Assembly (NCBI RefSeq): GCF_002211365.1
Contig: NZ_LOKZ01000011.1
Span: 28,945-92,944 of the forward strand
DNA length: 64,000 nucleotides
Source of the DNA: Rhizobium sp. R711
GTDB lineage: Bacteria > Pseudomonadota > Alphaproteobacteria > Rhizobiales > Rhizobiaceae
Reading direction: 5' to 3'
Both the position numbers and the translations under genes were made by a program. Below the pieces are notes generated by a model. The model was given only the letters and a program-made list of their open reading frames with translations. It did not search any database and had not been told where the DNA came from. Shown one piece after another: positions 61,236 through 64,000 of this stretch; position 1 is the first letter of the stretch, and each line of letters opens with the position of its first letter.

Positions 61236-62045
61236 CTACTTGGCCGGTTCAACTGCTGCCATCAGCTGCGAGAACGTCTGTTGCTGCGAAAGCCACGCCT
61301 GATAGGCGTCTGCCTCATCGACCACGACTGTTCCTCGCATCTGTGGATGTCCAACACCGCAGAGCTCAGCGCACAGCACTTCGAACGTGCCCGTGCGTGT
61401 CGGCGTGAACCAGAAATAGGTGACCGAACCGGGGATCATGTCCATCTTCGCCCGGAACTCCGGAACGTAGAAATCATGCAGCACATCGACCGAGCGCAGG
61501 TGAACACGGACCGGCTTGCCGACCGGCAAATGCAGTTCACCGCCTGAAATGATGATGTCGTCGAGTCCTGCCGGATCGTTCCTGATCACGCCGAGTGGAT
61601 TGTCGGCTGTCACCGCGCGATTGTCCGCCCTACCGAGCTTGCCATCGGCGCCCGGCAACCGGAAATTCCACAACCACTGCTGCCCGACGACCTCTATTTC
61701 GCCGGCATCTGCCGGAACCGTCACGAACTGGTGCCACACAACGAGACCAGGCGCGAGCATCGCACCCACACCGAGGGCGGTGCTGCCCGCAAGCCACCAT
61801 TCGAGGCGCTTGTTCTCCGGCTCATAAGCCGCCCTGCTGCCGGGACGATGACGGAAGCGATAAATGCAATAGGCCAGGAACGAAATCACCGCGACGAAGA
61901 CAGTGCCGGTGATCCAAAACGTGATGATGATGGTGTGGTCGATATAGGTCCAGTTCGAAGCGATCGGCGTCCACCACCACGGACTGAACAGGTGGAATGC
62001 CACCGAGCCGACAACGACCAAAACGAGAACCAGCACGACAACCAT
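61236..62045 (-). CDS. coxM: Heme-copper oxidase subunit II (CoxM-like)
   Basis: The 269-residue protein has two N-terminal membrane helices (VVVLVLVLVVVGSVAFHLF and ITFWITGTVFVAVISFLAYC) and a periplasmic cupredoxin domain with the CuA site: VLHDFYVPEFRAKMDMIPG with the first His, and FEVLCAELCGVGHPQMRG with the Cys-x-x-x-Cys, His and Met. There is no fused cytochrome c domain, so electrons should come from a separate cytochrome c, perhaps the one at 62191. It begins the cox operon. Confidence 0.93.
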   Translation of the reverse strand: MVVVLVLVLVVVGSVAFHLFSPWWWTPIASNWTYIDHTIIITFWITGTVFVAVISFLAYCIYRFRHRPGSRAAYEPENKRLEWWLAGSTALGVGAMLAPGLVVWHQFVTVPADAGEIEVVGQQWLWNFRLPGADGKLGRADNRAVTADNPLGVIRNDPAGLDDIIISGGELHLPVGKPVRVHLRSVDVLHDFYVPEFRAKMDMIPGSVTYFWFTPTRTGTFEVLCAELCGVGHPQMRGTVVVDEADAYQAWLSQQQTFSQLMAAVEPAK

Positions 62046-62190
62046 GCGTTCCTCCCAAGCGCTCTACGGCTGCAGAAATTACCCGCAATCCGTTGGCACT
62101 TACGTTAGGACTATCTCACAAACAAAGCGTCACGGCAATGGCACGAACTCGATCTCACCGGACGGTCAGTGAGGCTTTAATAAACTGATT

Positions 62191-62577
62191 TCATTTCGAG
62201 AATTGCTTGAGATAAGCGATCAAATTGGTGATATCGGCGTCGTCCTTCAGCCCGACGAACACCATCTTCGTACCCTTAACCTTCAACTTTGGGTCGTGAA
62301 GATAATCGCGCAAAGTCGCTTCGTCCCAGACCAATCCAGCAGTGCCCGCCGCCTTCATCGCCGGCGAATACGCAAAGTCCGGATGCGTCCCGGCTGTTCG
62401 GCCGAACACGTGGTTCAGCGACGGTCCGACCTTGTTCTTGTCGGTATCGGCAATGTGACAGACGGCACACTTCTTGAATACGGTTTCCCCGGCCGCAACA
62501 TCGCCCTCTTGGGCAACAGCAGCCGAGGTGGGAAGACAGATCAGTGAAATCAAAACAGCAAGATCACGGTAGTGCAT
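62191..62577 (-). CDS. Class I cytochrome c (cytochrome c2/c550-like)
   Basis: A 128-residue precursor with a Sec signal (LAVLISLICLPTSAAVA) and one heme-binding CAVCH motif (KKCAVCHIADTDKN) with the axial Met in a late KGTKMVFVGLKDD. The PSLNHVFGRTAGTHPDFAYS stretch is typical of cytochrome c2 and mitochondrial-type cytochromes. It lies 145 bases upstream of coxM on the same strand and is a likely electron donor to this oxidase. The start at 62577 has AUGAGG nearby; 62589 would also be possible. Confidence 0.9.
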   Translation of the reverse strand: MHYRDLAVLISLICLPTSAAVAQEGDVAAGETVFKKCAVCHIADTDKNKVGPSLNHVFGRTAGTHPDFAYSPAMKAAGTAGLVWDEATLRDYLHDPKLKVKGTKMVFVGLKDDADITNLIAYLKQFSK

Positions 62578-62766
62578 AGCAAGCCTCATCCTCCAAAGGT
62601 TGCTCGAAACCGGCCGCGCGCGATTTGCGGCGTGCGCCGTCCATCACACTCGTATCGCGCAACGCCGCCAAAACGACATGCGTGATCAAGCAAACCTATG
62701 GCTCGGCTGCATTAAGTCAATTCGCACAAACGGCTATGGGGCCCCATGCCCCCGGGGCTCGCGGCA

Positions 62767-63768
62767 TTAGGCCGCGGCGCGGAGGAAGTTCCCAAGCCCC
62801 GCAAAAAGCTCGACCGATTTCAATCTCGCTTCGATATCGTGGATCGGCATGGAGATGATGACCTCGTCCGCTTCCGTCTCGGCCAGGAACTCCGTGAGTT
62901 TTGCTTCGGCCGTCTTCTGTGAACCGACGACGGCATAGCGCAAGGTATGCTCCACCGTCAGTTTTTCCATCGGTGACCAGAAGCTCTCCATATCCTCGAC
63001 CGGCCGAGGAAACTGACCGCGCACATTGCGGCGCAGATTGACGAATTGCTGCTGGGCAGAGGTGAAATGATACTGTGCCTCCTCGTCCGTCCCGGCGACG
63101 GACCCCATGACGCCGACCATGACATAGGGCTTGTCGAGCACGGCGGATGGCTTGAAGCGGCTGCGATAGATGTCGATGGCATCGAGCAATGAATCCGGCG
63201 CGAAGTGTGAGGCGAAGGCATAGGGCAACCCCAGCATCGCGGCGAGCTGGGCGCTATAAAGACTGGAGCCCAGCAACCAGATCGGCACGTTGGCATTCAT
63301 GCCGGGAACCGCGAGGATCGCCTGGTTCTCAACCGGCGCGCCAAGCAGCTGCTGCAATTCAACCACGTCATTCGGAAAGCTCTGTGCCCCGGCATCCAAA
63401 TTGCGCCGCAGCGCCTGTGCCGTCCGCATGTCGGTGCCCGGCGCCCGGCCAAGACCGAGATCGACCCGCCCCGGAAACAATGCTTCCAGTGTTCCGAACT
63501 GTTCGGCAATGACCAGCGGCGAATGGTTCGGCAGCATGATGCCGCCCGAGCCGATACGAATGCGCTTGGTCGCCGCACCGATATGGCCGATCACCACAGC
63601 CGTCGCTGCGCTGGCAATCCCCGGCATGCCATGATGTTCTGCCAGCCAGAAGCGGTTGTACCCGAATTCTTCGGCCTTCTGCGCCATGCGCGCCGAACTC
63701 TCGAGCGACTGGCGGATCGTGCCGCCCTCTGGAACAGGAGAAAGATCGAGAATGGAGAAGGGAACCAT
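62767..63768 (-). CDS. LLM-class flavin-dependent oxidoreductase (MsnO8 type)
   Basis: The 333-residue protein is a luciferase-like monooxygenase: [15 protein letters not shown] at the start, the barrel strand [20 protein letters not shown], the [20 protein letters not shown] flavin-site segment, and [14 protein letters not shown] with the cofactor arginine. It uses FMNH2 from a separate reductase or F420. The start at 63768 ([10 protein letters not shown]) follows an AGG; the frame is open a little further. No reductase gene is nearby; substrate unknown. Confidence 0.9.
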   Translation of the reverse strand: MVPFSILDLSPVPEGGTIRQSLESSARMAQKAEEFGYNRFWLAEHHGMPGIASAATAVVIGHIGAATKRIRIGSGGIMLPNHSPLVIAEQFGTLEALFPGRVDLGLGRAPGTDMRTAQALRRNLDAGAQSFPNDVVELQQLLGAPVENQAILAVPGMNANVPIWLLGSSLYSAQLAAMLGLPYAFASHFAPDSLLDAIDIYRSRFKPSAVLDKPYVMVGVMGSVAGTDEEAQYHFTSAQQQFVNLRRNVRGQFPRPVEDMESFWSPMEKLTVEHTLRYAVVGSQKTAEAKLTEFLAETEADEVIISMPIHDIEARLKSVELFAGLGNFLRAAA

Positions 63769-63881
63769 GGCGAAGCCTGTCGGTGGTTGGAAGGACAGGT
63801 TTATGTAAGTGTGAGCTCCGCCCATTCCAAACGAGCCAGAAAAGAAAAAGGGCCGGCAACCGCCCGTCAGACTGCTGACAA

Positions 63882-63907
63882 ACCCCTGGCGTTTGCCGGG
63901 GGTTTTT
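63882..63907 (+). terminator. Strong hairpin with T-run ahead of the transposase
   Basis: ACCCCTGGC and GCCGGGGGT pair around a 4-base loop and run into TTTTT. It lies 14 bases before the transposase ATG. It may stop outside transcription from entering the element, or be part of the element's end. Confidence 0.7.
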
Positions 63908-63920
63908 GATTCACTGGGTT

Positions 63921-64000
63921 ATGTTGAAGAAACCCGCTGCCGAACAGACTGCGCTCGAGATGGTGACGCTCGATAGCCTGGTTCCGAAGGATCACCTGCT
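63921..64000 (+). CDS. IS1182-like transposase, N-terminal end (cut by window)
   Basis: ATG 63921 opens a frame reading MLKKPAAEQTALEMVTLDSL and then VPKDHLL to the window end. This start, with the TLDSLVPKDHLL segment, is the N-terminus of IS1182-family transposases. The rest, including the DDE residues, is outside the window, so intactness and the element's ends cannot be seen. The left IS end should lie between 63770 and 63920. Confidence 0.7.
   Translation, partial: MLKKPAAEQTALEMVTLDSLVPKDHL

Overview
The window is about 60% GC and looks like the chromosome of a member of the Rhizobiaceae (Ensifer/Sinorhizobium/Rhizobium/Shinella type). The evidence is gene content: sqdBDC for sulfolipid, coxMNOP oxidase, serAC behind a serC-type RNA leader, a glmM-ftsH-tilS-cpoB-pal-tolBARQ-ybgC block, DUF982 and BTLCP proteins, and several small rhizobial orphan genes. 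I cannot fix the genus from the sequence alone.

Layout. 0-9.7 kb: end of a glutathione S-transferase, a sulfite-oxidase-like molybdoenzyme, a LuxR regulator, a cobalamin-riboswitch-controlled cobalt locus (cbtB, cbtA and an uncharacterised exported protein) with a divergent CobC-like phosphatase, a GGDEF-EAL protein, an outer-membrane barrel, and a secreted Gly-Asn-Gln pentapeptide-repeat protein divergent from a transglutaminase-fold (BTLCP) protein. 9.7-12.1 kb: two possible polysaccharide-modifying genes and small orphans. 12.3-17.5 kb: a decayed accessory island ending exactly at the 3' end of a CAU tRNA. It holds IS481-family remnants in opposite orientation, the C-terminal half of a large serine recombinase, three frameshifted genes, and a few intact small genes (zinc ribbon, DUF982, two others). 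A 12-bp copy of the tRNA 3' end lies 5 kb away at 12414.

17.6-29.8 kb: mnmA, a chromate cluster (chrB-chrA and a nearby MFS gene), a PAS-GGDEF-EAL gene destroyed by two nonsense codons and about three frameshifts, a MerR regulator and its P-type Zn/Cd/Pb ATPase, and a GluR0-like ligand-gated channel. 29.8-46.4 kb is mostly minus-strand housekeeping: entericidin, serA/serC, two outer-membrane barrels, glmM, ftsH, tilS and the complete Tol-Pal system. 46.5-54.2 kb: sqdBDC, an Ala/Thr-rich coiled-coil protein, 5-formyl-THF cyclo-ligase, YmdB-type phosphoesterase, an MBL-fold protein, a PPOX-fold protein and yebC.

54.2-57.6 kb: ECF sigma factor and zinc anti-sigma factor, divergent from a Tat-exported MBL hydrolase and a TPR protein. 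57.6-62.6 kb: a coxMNOP aa3-type oxidase with subunit IV and a cytochrome c. The window closes with a luciferase-like monooxygenase and the first 80 bases of an IS1182-like transposase.

The most interesting points are the pairing of a Gln-rich secreted repeat protein with a transglutaminase-fold enzyme, the GluR0-like channel with a non-potassium filter, the unknown third protein of the B12-regulated cobalt locus, the sigma/anti-sigma/Tat-MBL/TPR module, and the tRNA-bounded decayed island.
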